Part shown: piece after piece, positions 36,002 to 44,273 of the stretch | Layout: every line of letters begins with the position of its first letter | Numbering within the stretch: position 1 is the stretch's first letter | DNA from: Desulfobulbus rhabdoformis | Lineage (GTDB): Bacteria; Desulfobacterota; Desulfobulbia; Desulfobulbales; Desulfobulbaceae | Assembly: GCF_016919065.1 (NCBI RefSeq) | Contig: NZ_JAFFQA010000022.1 | Coordinates: 1 to 64,000, forward strand | Length of the DNA stretch: 64,000 nucleotides | Reading direction: 5' to 3' | Position numbers and translations under genes: made by a program | The notes under the pieces: model-generated | The model's input: the letters and a program-made list of their open reading frames with translations, nothing else | The model's database searches: none | What the model was told of the DNA's origin: nothing

Positions 36002-37147
36002 TTATCTCGTTGGTGTCAGTCCCGGGAGCAGCTGCAGGGACCCTCGCAACAGTTCTTCGGCCTGCGATGTTGGCTGCCCAATCTGTGCACAGACCTGCCT
36101 CAGTACTTGAGTATCTGCACAGAGACTTTGCAGGGCCTCTGCGGGCAGCGAGGTCTGCAGACTCTGGACGACCTGGATGATACCCTGCCACAGTTGAAGT
36201 GCCTGTTCGGCGACTTCCATATCCTGGGCAACGCTGCCTCCACTGATGCCGATAGCTCCGAGTATCTGCCCATCCAGCTCCAGGGGATAGCCGCCGCCGA
36301 AAAGGACAGCCCTTCCGTCAAGCGTATGCTGAACCCCGTAGAGTTCTTCGCCCGGCTGACTGAGTTGCCCCACCACATGAGTCGGCATGCGGAGAGCAGC
36401 CGCTGTATAGGCCTTGTTCGGAGCAATGGTACGGCTGGCGGGGAGGGCTCCCCGCATCCGGGAGAAATAGAGTAACTCCCCCTCGGCATCGGCGATGGCA
36501 ATCACCATGGGGACTCCGATCTGCTGGCAGTGGTCCATGGCGGCTCGGGTGAGCAGAGGGGCAATGAACTCAAGGGGATGCTGGGCCAGTGGGGGGGCAG
36601 GAGTCGATCTGGACTCGCTTTCAACAGGTTGTGTGGCCTCTGCTTCCAATGACCAGGCAAGGATAAAGAGCAGGTCGGAGAGCCGGTTTATGTAGGCTTT
36701 CAGCTCTTCACGACCGGGTTCCTGGACAAACAGAGAAACCAGCAAACGCTCGCAGCGGCGGCAGATGGTTCTGGCCACATGCAACTCGGCGCTTTCCTGG
36801 GAGTGTCCTGGCAATACAAAACCTGAAGGCAGGCCGTAGCGTTTGGAGTAGCGGTCAATGATAGATTCCAGGACCTTGACATCACCGGCTTCAATCCGTT
36901 GGCTGGTGCGCTTGCTGCTGGAGGGATGACTGGCGACTTCAGCAGCTATCGTGACCAGGGTTTCTTCGATGCCGCGGAGGAGCTGCGTCATCTGGCCATC
37001 AGCAATCAGGCTTCTGCAGAGGCCAAGATGCGCCTGCAGCTCATCCAGGGTTCCGTAGGTCTCAACGCGCAGGGCATCCTTGCCGATATGTTCTCCGGAG
37101 AACAGCCGGGTGGAGCCCTTGTCGCCTGTACGGGTGTAGATAGACAT
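36002..37147 (-). CDS. pduO: PduO: ATP:cob(I)alamin adenosyltransferase fused to HbpS-like domain
   Basis: A 381-residue two-domain protein. Residues 1-185 are a PduO-type adenosyltransferase (TRTGDKGSTRLFSGE ATP loop near the start and FVLPGHSQESAELHVAR with the cobalamin-contact Arg). It makes coenzyme B12 for the diol dehydratase. Residues 230-365 are a PF03928 domain similar to the separate protein at 34109-34516. Salmonella PduO has the same two-part design. Confidence 0.93.
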   Translation of the reverse strand: MSIYTRTGDKGSTRLFSGEHIGKDALRVETYGTLDELQAHLGLCRSLIADGQMTQLLRGIEETLVTIAAEVASHPSSSKRTSQRIEAGDVKVLESIIDRYSKRYGLPSGFVLPGHSQESAELHVARTICRRCERLLVSLFVQEPGREELKAYINRLSDLLFILAWSLEAEATQPVESESRSTPAPPLAQHPLEFIAPLLTRAAMDHCQQIGVPMVIAIADAEGELLYFSRMRGALPASRTIAPNKAYTAAALRMPTHVVGQLSQPGEELYGVQHTLDGRAVLFGGGYPLELDGQILGAIGISGGSVAQDMEVAEQALQLWQGIIQVVQSLQTSLPAEALQSLCADTQVLRQVCAQIGQPTSQAEELLRGSLQLLPGLTPTR

Positions 37148-37165
37148 GAGGCTTGATCCTCTGTA

Positions 37166-37465
37166 TCAGGCTGAGGTAAAGGCCTTCCCGGAAAAAGGCT
37201 CCACATTCATCTGATCGACAATGCCAACAATCGAGGCATCCACCGGTGACTGGGGATTGTCCATGGAAAGCCGGGCGCTGCTGCCGGTCACCACAATTAC
37301 CGTCTCGCCAACACCAGCGCCGACAACGTCAAGGGCCACCAGGCTCTGTCCTGTTGGGCCACCGGTCTGCGGGTGGATTGGTTGGACGATCTGGATGGTT
37401 GCTCCACTGAGCTGTTCATGTTTGCGTGTGGCCACCACCGTTCCGATAACGTGCGCGATGATCAT
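37166..37465 (-). CDS. pduN: Shell vertex protein PduN (EutN/CcmL type)
   Basis: A 99-residue EutN/CcmL-family protein, which forms pentamers that cap the vertices of the polyhedral shell. It begins MIIAHVIGTVVATRKHEQL and has the family segments VALDVVGAGVGETVIVVTGS and VDASIVGIVD. The start is normal. It lies 18 bases before pduO in the operon and after the flavoprotein. Confidence 0.94.
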   Translation of the reverse strand: MIIAHVIGTVVATRKHEQLSGATIQIVQPIHPQTGGPTGQSLVALDVVGAGVGETVIVVTGSSARLSMDNPQSPVDASIVGIVDQMNVEPFSGKAFTSA

Positions 37466-37477
37466 GGAAAATTCCCT

Positions 37478-38305
37478 CTATGACAATGGGTTATGCTGCA
37501 ACTTAACACCAAGGCTCGCCGCCATCTCCTTTGCCAGAGGTGTGACAACCGAGTCGTGCCGAAGGAGAATATCCACTCCTAAACGGTGGGCCTGGCGAAT
37601 ATGGCCGGTGGACACCAGGTGTCCGCTGATCTGGACAGGTGTCGTTGGCGTTGGAGCTATCGGCTCGGATGGGCGGGGAGGTGGCACCGCATCTGATTCG
37701 GGGCTTGTTGTCTTTAAAAGAGCCGAGCCCAGTGTCGCCACATCCGTCAGCAGACAGCCGTAGTCGTGTAGGGTCTGCAACCGCTCCTGGATAGCCTGGG
37801 TAAAGGCTGGAGCAACGGGCAATTTCTCTGCTCTTCGAGCCCAGTGAAAGCCAGAGGGATCAGCCCCGTTACTGGCTGCGACCACCGGTTTGCCCAGACT
37901 GATGCCATGGAGAATCAGATTGGATGGCATGGAATCAGCCACCAAAAGCGCCACCTTGGAGGCGGTGTTGAGGCTGAGCATGGGCACCAGTACTGCCTTG
38001 GCCTCGGTGAGAGCGCCCAGCCAGTTTGCCTCGTCCAGCTCGCTGATGTTGGGAAACCCCTGGAGTTGCTCACGAACCTTTTTCCCGTAGATTGCCTCGG
38101 CCGCCGCTGAAAAGCAGAGCTGCTGGCAAAAACCCTGGAGACTGCACCAGCGAAGTTGCTCAATTGCCTGGGGCAACCCAACGGTGGCGCCGGAAAAAAG
38201 GGTGAGAAGAGGGCCACGGTGCCCATCCCCGCCTAAGCGGAGAGCCAGGCGGCGAAAGATTTCCGTCACCAGTTGCTCTATCTGTTGCTCGTTGAAGAAT
38301 TCCAT
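37478..38305 (-). CDS. Flavoprotein-family (PF02441) microcompartment accessory protein
   Basis: A 275-residue protein with a Rossmann-like flavoprotein domain (residues 30-170; EAKAVLVPMLSLNTASKVA and LGKPVVAASNGADP). Related flavoproteins occur in several microcompartment loci, with unknown substrate. The N-terminal helix (MEFFNEQQIEQLVTEIFRRL) looks like a cargo-targeting peptide. A proline-rich linker (residues 195-215) leads to a C-terminal segment ending VVTPLAKEMAASLGVKL, also seen in other BMC accessory proteins. It lies between the EutJ-like gene and pduN. Confidence 0.7.
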   Translation of the reverse strand: MEFFNEQQIEQLVTEIFRRLALRLGGDGHRGPLLTLFSGATVGLPQAIEQLRWCSLQGFCQQLCFSAAAEAIYGKKVREQLQGFPNISELDEANWLGALTEAKAVLVPMLSLNTASKVALLVADSMPSNLILHGISLGKPVVAASNGADPSGFHWARRAEKLPVAPAFTQAIQERLQTLHDYGCLLTDVATLGSALLKTTSPESDAVPPPRPSEPIAPTPTTPVQISGHLVSTGHIRQAHRLGVDILLRHDSVVTPLAKEMAASLGVKLQHNPLS

Positions 38306-38325
38306 TCCTGTGCTCCTGTCCCCTT

Positions 38326-39183
38326 TCAGGCCGCTGTTGCCAGGCAGGAGGACCCCTGCATCTGTTGTTGGCAGCTCAGGGCGATGCCAAGCGGCGTCAC
38401 CAGAAGCGGCATATCCGGTTTGAGTACGGGAAGTTCACATTCATCAGCCATGACCTGTGTTATGCCGCTGAAGGTGCTGGTGCCACCAACGAGATAGAGG
38501 TTTTCAACCCCATGCCCCTGTAAATGGTTGCGGACAATGGTGGCCATTTTCTGGAACACAGGCCGCACCACCGGCAGCAGCTCCCTCTGTTTGTCGGGAT
38601 CGCATTTCATGGCTTCGGCCTTTTCAACGGAAATTCCCAGGTGACCGGCAATGACCAGATCCACATGGGTGCCACCGGTGGCCTCGTCTGCGGTGTAGAT
38701 CACCTTGCCGTCTTTGAGTATCGAGATACCGGTGGTGCCACCGCCAACGTCAATCACCGCCCCCTCACTGATGTCGAGTACCTTTGAAGCTGCGCTGGGC
38801 TCATCTGTGAGCTGGGCCACCTCAAGCTCGACACTCTCGAGAACATGGCCAAAGGCCTGGGCATTGCGCCCACTGGTTCCCGGCGGGTAGGCTGCCGCGC
38901 CATGCGTTATTTTGAGACCACGGTTGCGCAGTTTTTGCATCTGGGCTCGGAGAATGGACAAGGCCCCGATATAATCCAGCACCAACCCGTCGCGGACACT
39001 TGCCCGGCTTCGGGTCATGGCCCCGGCAACCGGGGTGCCGCTGCTGTCGACCACCGCTGTGACGATGTAGGCAGTGCCCAGATCCACACCTGCATAGAGT
39101 TCTCCCTTGGGGAGCGTCTCCAGAGGCTGCTTGAGTACCTGGGCAAAGGATGCGATTCGCTGGTTCACCTGTTCACTCAGCAT
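38326..39183 (-). CDS. eutJ: EutJ-like Hsp70-family chaperone
   Basis: A 285-residue actin/Hsp70-fold protein of EutJ type. The phosphate loops are GVDLGTAYIVTAVVDSSG and VIDVGGGTTGISILKDG, and the adenosine motif is LVGGTSTFSGITQV. EutJ occurs in ethanolamine microcompartment operons, where it is thought to help the lyase or its reactivase. Its presence in a propanediol-type locus makes this operon a hybrid. It is separate from the reactivase genes pduG and pduH. Confidence 0.88.
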   Translation of the reverse strand: MLSEQVNQRIASFAQVLKQPLETLPKGELYAGVDLGTAYIVTAVVDSSGTPVAGAMTRSRASVRDGLVLDYIGALSILRAQMQKLRNRGLKITHGAAAYPPGTSGRNAQAFGHVLESVELEVAQLTDEPSAASKVLDISEGAVIDVGGGTTGISILKDGKVIYTADEATGGTHVDLVIAGHLGISVEKAEAMKCDPDKQRELLPVVRPVFQKMATIVRNHLQGHGVENLYLVGGTSTFSGITQVMADECELPVLKPDMPLLVTPLGIALSCQQQMQGSSCLATAA

Positions 39184-39249
39184 GTTCGAATCTCCATCGT
39201 TGGTGCTATTCTTGTGTTGAAGAAGAACGTGGGGCCAGAAAAACGAGGG

Positions 39250-39867
39250 TTAGCCCTCCCGTCCCGTCAGCTTTAAGATGGCGGTTTCCGCAGCCTTTCC
39301 GGCGCGTTCGACATCGGACTGTTTGCCTCCGAGGTACAAACGACCCACCGCCCCATAGACACGGCAGTCCACCAGGGTGATATTGGCATTTTTTTCCGCC
39401 TCGTTGGCGGCCAGGGTGACATAGCCAGCCGGAACCACCTCAAGAATATAGAGATCCTGCCCCGGCAGGAGCATGGAGCAGAGGCGGGAAACGTTCACCA
39501 TCTGCGAATGGTAGGGATTCACCTTGTGAATAATCTGTGTGGAGAGGATTTTGGGCTTGATCCTATCTTCCATCTTACACTGCATGGTCGTGAGCACAGC
39601 CTGACCCGCGTGTTTGACATCTTCCTGGTTTTCTGAATGAAATTCAAGGACGCCGAAGTGCCGTTCCACGATCATCAGGCCCGGGCGGATATTGGCGGCT
39701 TTGACCGCGGCATCCGTGACTTCGTTGATGAGCACACCCGGTGCGATTTCCACCAGCATGGCGGCCATCCCCGGAACTGGGGTGAAACCACGGGAGTTGG
39801 CCCCAACATAGGCGGCAAGTTGCGGCTGCATGCGATCAAGATAGACATAGGTACGTAATTCAGACAT
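39250..39867 (-). CDS. Tandem BMC-domain shell protein
   Basis: A 205-residue protein with two BMC-like domains (about residues 18-100 and 115-200; the second has ILEVVPAGYVTLAANEAEKN). The first domain starts with a non-standard segment (MAAMLVEIAPGVLINEVTDA), and a His-rich part (VERHFGVLEFHSENQ) is unlike PduB or PduT. It is probably a trimeric shell protein, perhaps with a gated pore, of a subtype I could not name. It lies between eutJ and the pduK-like gene. Confidence 0.75.
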   Translation of the reverse strand: MSELRTYVYLDRMQPQLAAYVGANSRGFTPVPGMAAMLVEIAPGVLINEVTDAAVKAANIRPGLMIVERHFGVLEFHSENQEDVKHAGQAVLTTMQCKMEDRIKPKILSTQIIHKVNPYHSQMVNVSRLCSMLLPGQDLYILEVVPAGYVTLAANEAEKNANITLVDCRVYGAVGRLYLGGKQSDVERAGKAAETAILKLTGREG

Positions 39868-39915
39868 TGTTCAACTCCTTCAAAACCACGGTTGGATAAA
39901 CGGTGAACTAGAAGA

Positions 39916-40479
39916 TCAGCTCTCTTTACTGTCCTCTTTTTTGGCTTCATTTGTGCTGCTTTTGGGTGCTTCCTGCTTGCCGGTTTTTGGCTTTGTCGTG
40001 ACCGCTGCCTTTTTTTGAGCGACCCGGGCTGTGCGTGTGGGGGCACGTTTTTTCCGGGTTGCCGGTCGCTTGCGCTTGGGGGCTGGCGCCGCAGCATCGG
40101 TTGTGCTTGCAGCTATTGGGGCATCGTCTGCTGTCGGGACAGGTTGTGGCGTTGTTTCTGCCTTTTTTGTTGGAGGGGATGCAGGGGGAATCGAGGTGAT
40201 CGGGGGAGTCGATCCCAGGCACTGCTTAAGCTGCGTATCCGGGCGGGCAATGATCAGCTGTGCCACAACCTGTCCGACCGCAGAGGCAGCGATTGTCGCA
40301 GCATGGACCGCCGCTTTGACCGCAGCCACATCACCTTGAAAACGGATGGTGATCAGGGCTGGAGAGGTGTGAAGGTAGCCAAGGAATTCAACATTTGCGG
40401 CTTTTACCCCTGCATCGGCACCACTGATTGCCGCTGCGTATCCTCTGGTTTCAATCATGCCAAGGCTTGTTCCGGCCAT
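39916..40479 (-). CDS. BMC shell protein with basic, histone-H1-like C-terminal tail (PduK-like)
   Basis: A 187-residue protein. Residues 3-85 are one BMC domain (SLGMIETRGYAAAISGADAG). The remaining 100 residues are a low-complexity Ala/Pro/Thr/Lys tail; from residue 134 it is very basic (KRKRPATRKKRAPTRTARVA, then KTGKQ). PduK in Salmonella also has a C-terminal extension, but with Fe-S ligands; no Cys motif is present here. The tail could bind nucleic acid, acidic cargo or the cell's positioning machinery. Confidence 0.82.
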   Translation of the reverse strand: MAGTSLGMIETRGYAAAISGADAGVKAANVEFLGYLHTSPALITIRFQGDVAAVKAAVHAATIAASAVGQVVAQLIIARPDTQLKQCLGSTPPITSIPPASPPTKKAETTPQPVPTADDAPIAASTTDAAAPAPKRKRPATRKKRAPTRTARVAQKKAAVTTKPKTGKQEAPKSSTNEAKKEDSKES

Positions 40480-40484
40480 TGCGG

Positions 40485-40976
40485 TTATCTCCTTGTTGCC
40501 AGCTGCTTGAGTATTTCCTGAACAATCCGTTCCACCAGCCGGGCATCAACGGCCAGAGGCTGTATTCTCTGCCGTGGCTTGGGGGACGGATCATCTTCAG
40601 TTGTATCTTTGAATAAAAGCGGGTTGCCTTTGACCAGCCGGGCACCGTTGGCCCCCAGACGTCGAAAATCAGCGAGGTTGGCCGTTTCGATGGATTCGCT
40701 GAATAACGGCTCCTCGGTGGGCAGATCGCGATGGTGGAGCACCACCAGCTGTTCTTGCGCACTTGCACCGATACCGATATTGAGTCGTGAGAGCTGGGCG
40801 ATCTCCTTGGTGGCTCTGCAGATGGAACGTTCCGTGGTTGTTCCGGTTATGGAGGGAATCCCCTCTTCTTCAAGGCCAAAGAGCAGGGCATTCACCACCG
40901 ATGGGGCGACCGTCCCCTGGAGAAGGATGGGCACCATGGGTTTGAGCGCAATTTGTTCGTGGAGCTCAACGGCCAT
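40485..40976 (-). CDS. pduH: Diol dehydratase reactivase small subunit PduH
   Basis: A 163-residue small subunit of the reactivating factor that replaces damaged B12 in diol dehydratase. It begins MAVELHEQIALKPMVPILLQ and has GLEEEGIPSITGTT. The ATG at 40974-40976 lies inside the pduG end (11-base overlap) with GGGAG ahead; the longer frame is not used. The C-terminus is an amphipathic helix (RLVERIVQEILKQLATRR) like a cargo-targeting peptide, unusual for this subunit. Confidence 0.9.
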   Translation of the reverse strand: MAVELHEQIALKPMVPILLQGTVAPSVVNALLFGLEEEGIPSITGTTTERSICRATKEIAQLSRLNIGIGASAQEQLVVLHHRDLPTEEPLFSESIETANLADFRRLGANGARLVKGNPLLFKDTTEDDPSPKPRQRIQPLAVDARLVERIVQEILKQLATRR

Positions 40977-42804
40977 AGCTCTGCTCCCGTGCCAGGGGAC
41001 TGGTGAGGACAAGTCCGGTGGCCACGGCATTGCGAGGCCCCTGGCTGCCACGTATATTGGCCCGACCCGTGACCACGCCATATTCCATCAGCTCGTCTGC
41101 GAGCATGGTCGGGATTTCAAAGTCCAACGAAGAGCCTCCTACCAGGGCGACAAACTCGATCAGACGAATGTTGCCTGCCGGTGCGACCCGGGAAAGTGCC
41201 CGCAGTCCATTTTGGACGAAGACCTTTTCCTTGGCCTTACGCCGGACTTCGGCAATGCGGCCCAGGGTATCTTCCAGGGGGATGGGTTGGGGCCCACCCT
41301 CACCCATCACCACCACCCGCCCAAAGAGGCGAGGATCCATAGGGGCATCAAAAAACTGGACCGAACCATCCTCGTGGCGCAGGTGAAAGAGGGTTTCCAC
41401 CTTGGCCAGCGGGTAAAATTTAATCCGCTCGGCCAGATCGAGATCGTCAAGGCCCAACTCCTTGTCAATGAGCATGGTGACCATGTCCCCAGCACCGGCC
41501 AGATGGATGCTCCGGATCTGCCCCGCCTCGTTGATCAGGCTGGCATCGGTGGAACCGCCTCCCAGGTCCAAAATCGCCAAAGGAGCCTTGGTTCCGGGGG
41601 TGGTCAGGGCGCCGTTGATGGCCATCTCCGCTTCGACCCCGGAGACTGCCACCTTGACCTGGATCTCTTCCTCCAATTTGCGTGCAAGCATCTGCATGGG
41701 CAGTTTCTGGGTCTGGACCATGGCCGCCAGACCAACCGCATTGCCCAGGGCAAACTCTCCGGCCAGATTCCCCAGTACCTGCTGCGGAACCAGAGTGTCG
41801 ACCGCGATGATATCCTGAACCAGAATATCGCTGACCGGCTGGTTGGTGAGATCGGCCATGACCTGGCGCACGGTTTCAAACATGCCGCCCACATTGGTCC
41901 CGGCCTCGGCTTTGATCTCCCGCAGGGGGGCTACCTGATCGACCTTGTCCATGATCGCTGCAGCTCCCTGGTCCACCGGTACCTCCACCGTGGCCTCGGC
42001 TCCGATAAGGGTGAGGTGTCCTGCGGGAATGCGCCGTTCCTGGATATCGCCCTGCGGGGTTTTGATGACCACTGCAGAGCGCACTCCGGTCAGGGCACGG
42101 GCAATGGGCACGATGTTGCGCGTTTCCTCTGGGCTTAAGCCAAAAAGAGTGGCTATATCATAGGGATTGGAGAGCTTCTCTATGGTCTTTCCCACCGGTG
42201 CCACCTCGATGGCTGCAGGCATGCGCATCGGTACCCTTTCAATATGACGAACCTCGTCAACAATGGGGATCGGCTGGCTTAAGCGGTTATGGATGAGCAC
42301 GCCATCGTCGAGTTGGACAATGGCGCCACGGACCCGTACACCTCGGGCCGTGGCCGCATTGATCATCTCCGCCGCCACCTGAAAATCGGTTGCAGCGTCC
42401 ACCAGGACGATGAAATCCTGGGCGGAGTCCGCCTCCGAGAGTGCGTCCAGGTTGATGGTCGTCCCGGTTGCCAGGCCCATACCACCTGGGGTGGTGGGGT
42501 TATGGCCGATCATGGCCGATTCGGTGATAACGGTCTCGGTGATGGTTTCCATGGCCACATCACCGATGACCGGTGTCGCCTCATTGAGCAGCACCATGGC
42601 CAGGTCCCGGCGCGGAATTTTGAGTGGCGCCAGAGCCTGATTCAGGGCATCGATGATGCCGCTGACATTGCGCATGGTGCCTTTGATGCCAATGGTCCGC
42701 ACCAGGCTCTGCCCGCAAAACCGCACCGCTCCCTGACCATCGATCTCAGCCAGGGCCACCTCCGTGGTGTTGTTGCCTATGTCCACTCCTGCAATGAGTG
42801 CCAT
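40966..42804 (-). CDS. pduG: Diol dehydratase reactivase large subunit PduG
   Basis: A 612-residue ATP-dependent chaperone-like subunit. It has actin/Hsp70-like phosphate loops (AGVDIGNNTTEVAL and LAILDLGGGSTDASL) and family blocks such as GHNPTTPGGMGLATGTT. With PduH it swaps inactive cobalamin out of the dehydratase. Length matches the family (about 610). It follows pduE by nine bases and overlaps pduH. Confidence 0.95.
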   Translation of the reverse strand: MALIAGVDIGNNTTEVALAEIDGQGAVRFCGQSLVRTIGIKGTMRNVSGIIDALNQALAPLKIPRRDLAMVLLNEATPVIGDVAMETITETVITESAMIGHNPTTPGGMGLATGTTINLDALSEADSAQDFIVLVDAATDFQVAAEMINAATARGVRVRGAIVQLDDGVLIHNRLSQPIPIVDEVRHIERVPMRMPAAIEVAPVGKTIEKLSNPYDIATLFGLSPEETRNIVPIARALTGVRSAVVIKTPQGDIQERRIPAGHLTLIGAEATVEVPVDQGAAAIMDKVDQVAPLREIKAEAGTNVGGMFETVRQVMADLTNQPVSDILVQDIIAVDTLVPQQVLGNLAGEFALGNAVGLAAMVQTQKLPMQMLARKLEEEIQVKVAVSGVEAEMAINGALTTPGTKAPLAILDLGGGSTDASLINEAGQIRSIHLAGAGDMVTMLIDKELGLDDLDLAERIKFYPLAKVETLFHLRHEDGSVQFFDAPMDPRLFGRVVVMGEGGPQPIPLEDTLGRIAEVRRKAKEKVFVQNGLRALSRVAPAGNIRLIEFVALVGGSSLDFEIPTMLADELMEYGVVTGRANIRGSQGPRNAVATGLVLTSPLAREQSYGR

Positions 42805-42813
42805 GCTCAGGTC

Positions 42814-43368
42814 CTAGGGTTGTTTGAGTCGACCGCGTTTTTCATAGACATCCGCCGCTTCACGGACCAGGGCCGCGCAGATTTTTGCCTGATACTGGCT
42901 TTCCAACTCAGTGGCGATCTCCAGCAGCTCCTGTTTGCTGCAACGGTAGGGACGAAGGGAGTTATAAATTTCCAGTACCCGTTCATCGGGGATGCGGGTC
43001 ATTTCGGCTGCGCGGCGCATGTTGGCCGCCAGATGGGGGCGACCGGCGCTTTCCGCGATCTGCGCCTGGTATTCCAGGGTTTCCGGGCGGATTTTGATGT
43101 CCTTGAACTCAATCTCCCCGGCAATGACCTTTTCCAGGGTGATATCATTGAGTTGCAGCCCGCTTGCCGACTGGACCAGATCCGGCCGTTTGCTGGCCAG
43201 GGGATAATCTCTAGCCGCATCGAGATGGCCTGATGCAGGGGCGGATGGGGCCGCCTCTGTTGAGGCGGCGGCAGGCGCCGATTGTCCTTGCGCCATGTTC
43301 GAGAGAACCTGCTTGACCATATCGGCAATGGCGTCAGGGGACATATTGGATTGTGTGGATGGAGCCAT
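42814..43368 (-). CDS. pduE: Diol dehydratase small subunit PduE
   Basis: A 184-residue small subunit. After an N-terminal helix (SPDAIADMVKQVLSNMA, likely targeting) and an Ala/Pro-rich linker, the conserved part runs DYPLASKRPDLVQSASG to the C-terminus with RIPDERVLEIYNSLRP. It completes the (alpha-beta-gamma)2 dehydratase with PduC and PduD. Unlike usual pdu operons, it is separated from pduD by 240 bases that include a long hairpin. Confidence 0.94.
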   Translation of the reverse strand: MAPSTQSNMSPDAIADMVKQVLSNMAQGQSAPAAASTEAAPSAPASGHLDAARDYPLASKRPDLVQSASGLQLNDITLEKVIAGEIEFKDIKIRPETLEYQAQIAESAGRPHLAANMRRAAEMTRIPDERVLEIYNSLRPYRCSKQELLEIATELESQYQAKICAALVREAADVYEKRGRLKQP

Positions 43369-43434
43369 ATGCTCGACCTCCGTTCTATGACAATTTCAAA
43401 GGTGATGTCCACCGGGGGCTCAGCCAGAGCATTT

Positions 43435-43506
43435 GTCGCGGGCATGGCCCGCTCCTACAAATGACGAGTACTTTGAAGGGCTTTAGGAGCGGGCCATGCC
43501 CGCGAC
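43435..43506. repeat. REP-like perfect inverted repeat between pduD and pduE
   Basis: GTCGCGGGCATGGCCCGCTC plus CTA (43435-43457) and its exact complement (43484-43506) form a 23-base stem with a 26-base loop. The core resembles REP palindromes of the GTAGGAGCGGGC type known from many Proteobacteria. Inside the operon message it could slow RNases or reduce downstream expression. Confidence 0.85.
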
Positions 43507-43608
43507 TGAATGAGCATTTTGCTCGATACAGCTGCCCCTCTGAAATACTCACATGTGCATTGAGCCTGTTGGTGTCATTTTTTTTAAACCCCCTCCTAAA
43601 AAGGGGGA

Positions 43609-44247
43609 TTAAGCCATGGCCAGCTCGACTGTGGGCTGATCCCGGTTAACCAGCAGGGTTTCCTTGTTGTGGAGTAACGCAGCCAACCCCTGATATTTGG
43701 GGCGGGCCATGGGATCGTTGCGCACCGGAACCGGTGTCGGGTTTTCTCCCTTGGCGTATTTGGCCGCGTTTTTGCCCATGGCCCGGAAGGTGGAAAGCTC
43801 CACCAGGGGCGACTGGGAAAAGAGCTCCAGGTTCTGTAATGGAGCCAGATCGCGCTGGTGAATCACCGAGGTGCCGCGGGAGATGATTCCGATACCAATA
43901 CCGGAACCGCTGAGTTTAGCCGCCTCGTGGCCGATAAACCCAACATCCGCTGTTTTATTGACGCGAACGATACGGGCCTTCAGCCCCTCCTCTTCAATAC
44001 CGGCCAGGACCTCGCGCAGTACCTCCTGATGGGGGATGTGGATGATGGTCTGGGTCATGGTGTTGCCAAATGCCGGAGGAATACCGATAACAACCTCATT
44101 TTTGTCCTTGCCTACCACTGCCGGACCTATCTCGCGCAGTTGTAAGGGGGCCGCCTGTGTGGGGCGATCCGGACCGGGCGAGGACGGCTTCATTTGCTGC
44201 AACACTTCAAGGATGATGCCCTTGACCATATCTTCGGATATTTTCAT
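43609..44247 (-). CDS. pduD: Diol dehydratase medium subunit PduD
   Basis: A 212-residue medium subunit that binds cobalamin together with PduC. The ATG at 44245-44247 has AGGAG eight bases ahead, and the first 18 residues (MKISEDMVKGIILEVLQQ) form the known type of encapsulation helix. Core motifs include EVVIGIPPAFGNTMTQTIIH and GIGIGIISRGTSVIHQRDL. A longer frame from 44325 would overlap pduC and is not used. Confidence 0.94.
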   Translation of the reverse strand: MKISEDMVKGIILEVLQQMKPSSPGPDRPTQAAPLQLREIGPAVVGKDKNEVVIGIPPAFGNTMTQTIIHIPHQEVLREVLAGIEEEGLKARIVRVNKTADVGFIGHEAAKLSGSGIGIGIISRGTSVIHQRDLAPLQNLELFSQSPLVELSTFRAMGKNAAKYAKGENPTPVPVRNDPMARPKYQGLAALLHNKETLLVNRDQPTVELAMA

Positions 44248-44273
44248 GTGTTTTGCTCCTCTTGCTTCCTCGC

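Noticed and set aside
40579..42138. A 519-codon + strand frame
   Set aside because: It is opposite pduG and pduH, which have clear family motifs.
43575..43608. Terminator just after pduD
   Set aside because: A C/G-rich hairpin is present but is followed by TTTAAAAAAAA on the minus strand, not a T-run, so it was not listed.
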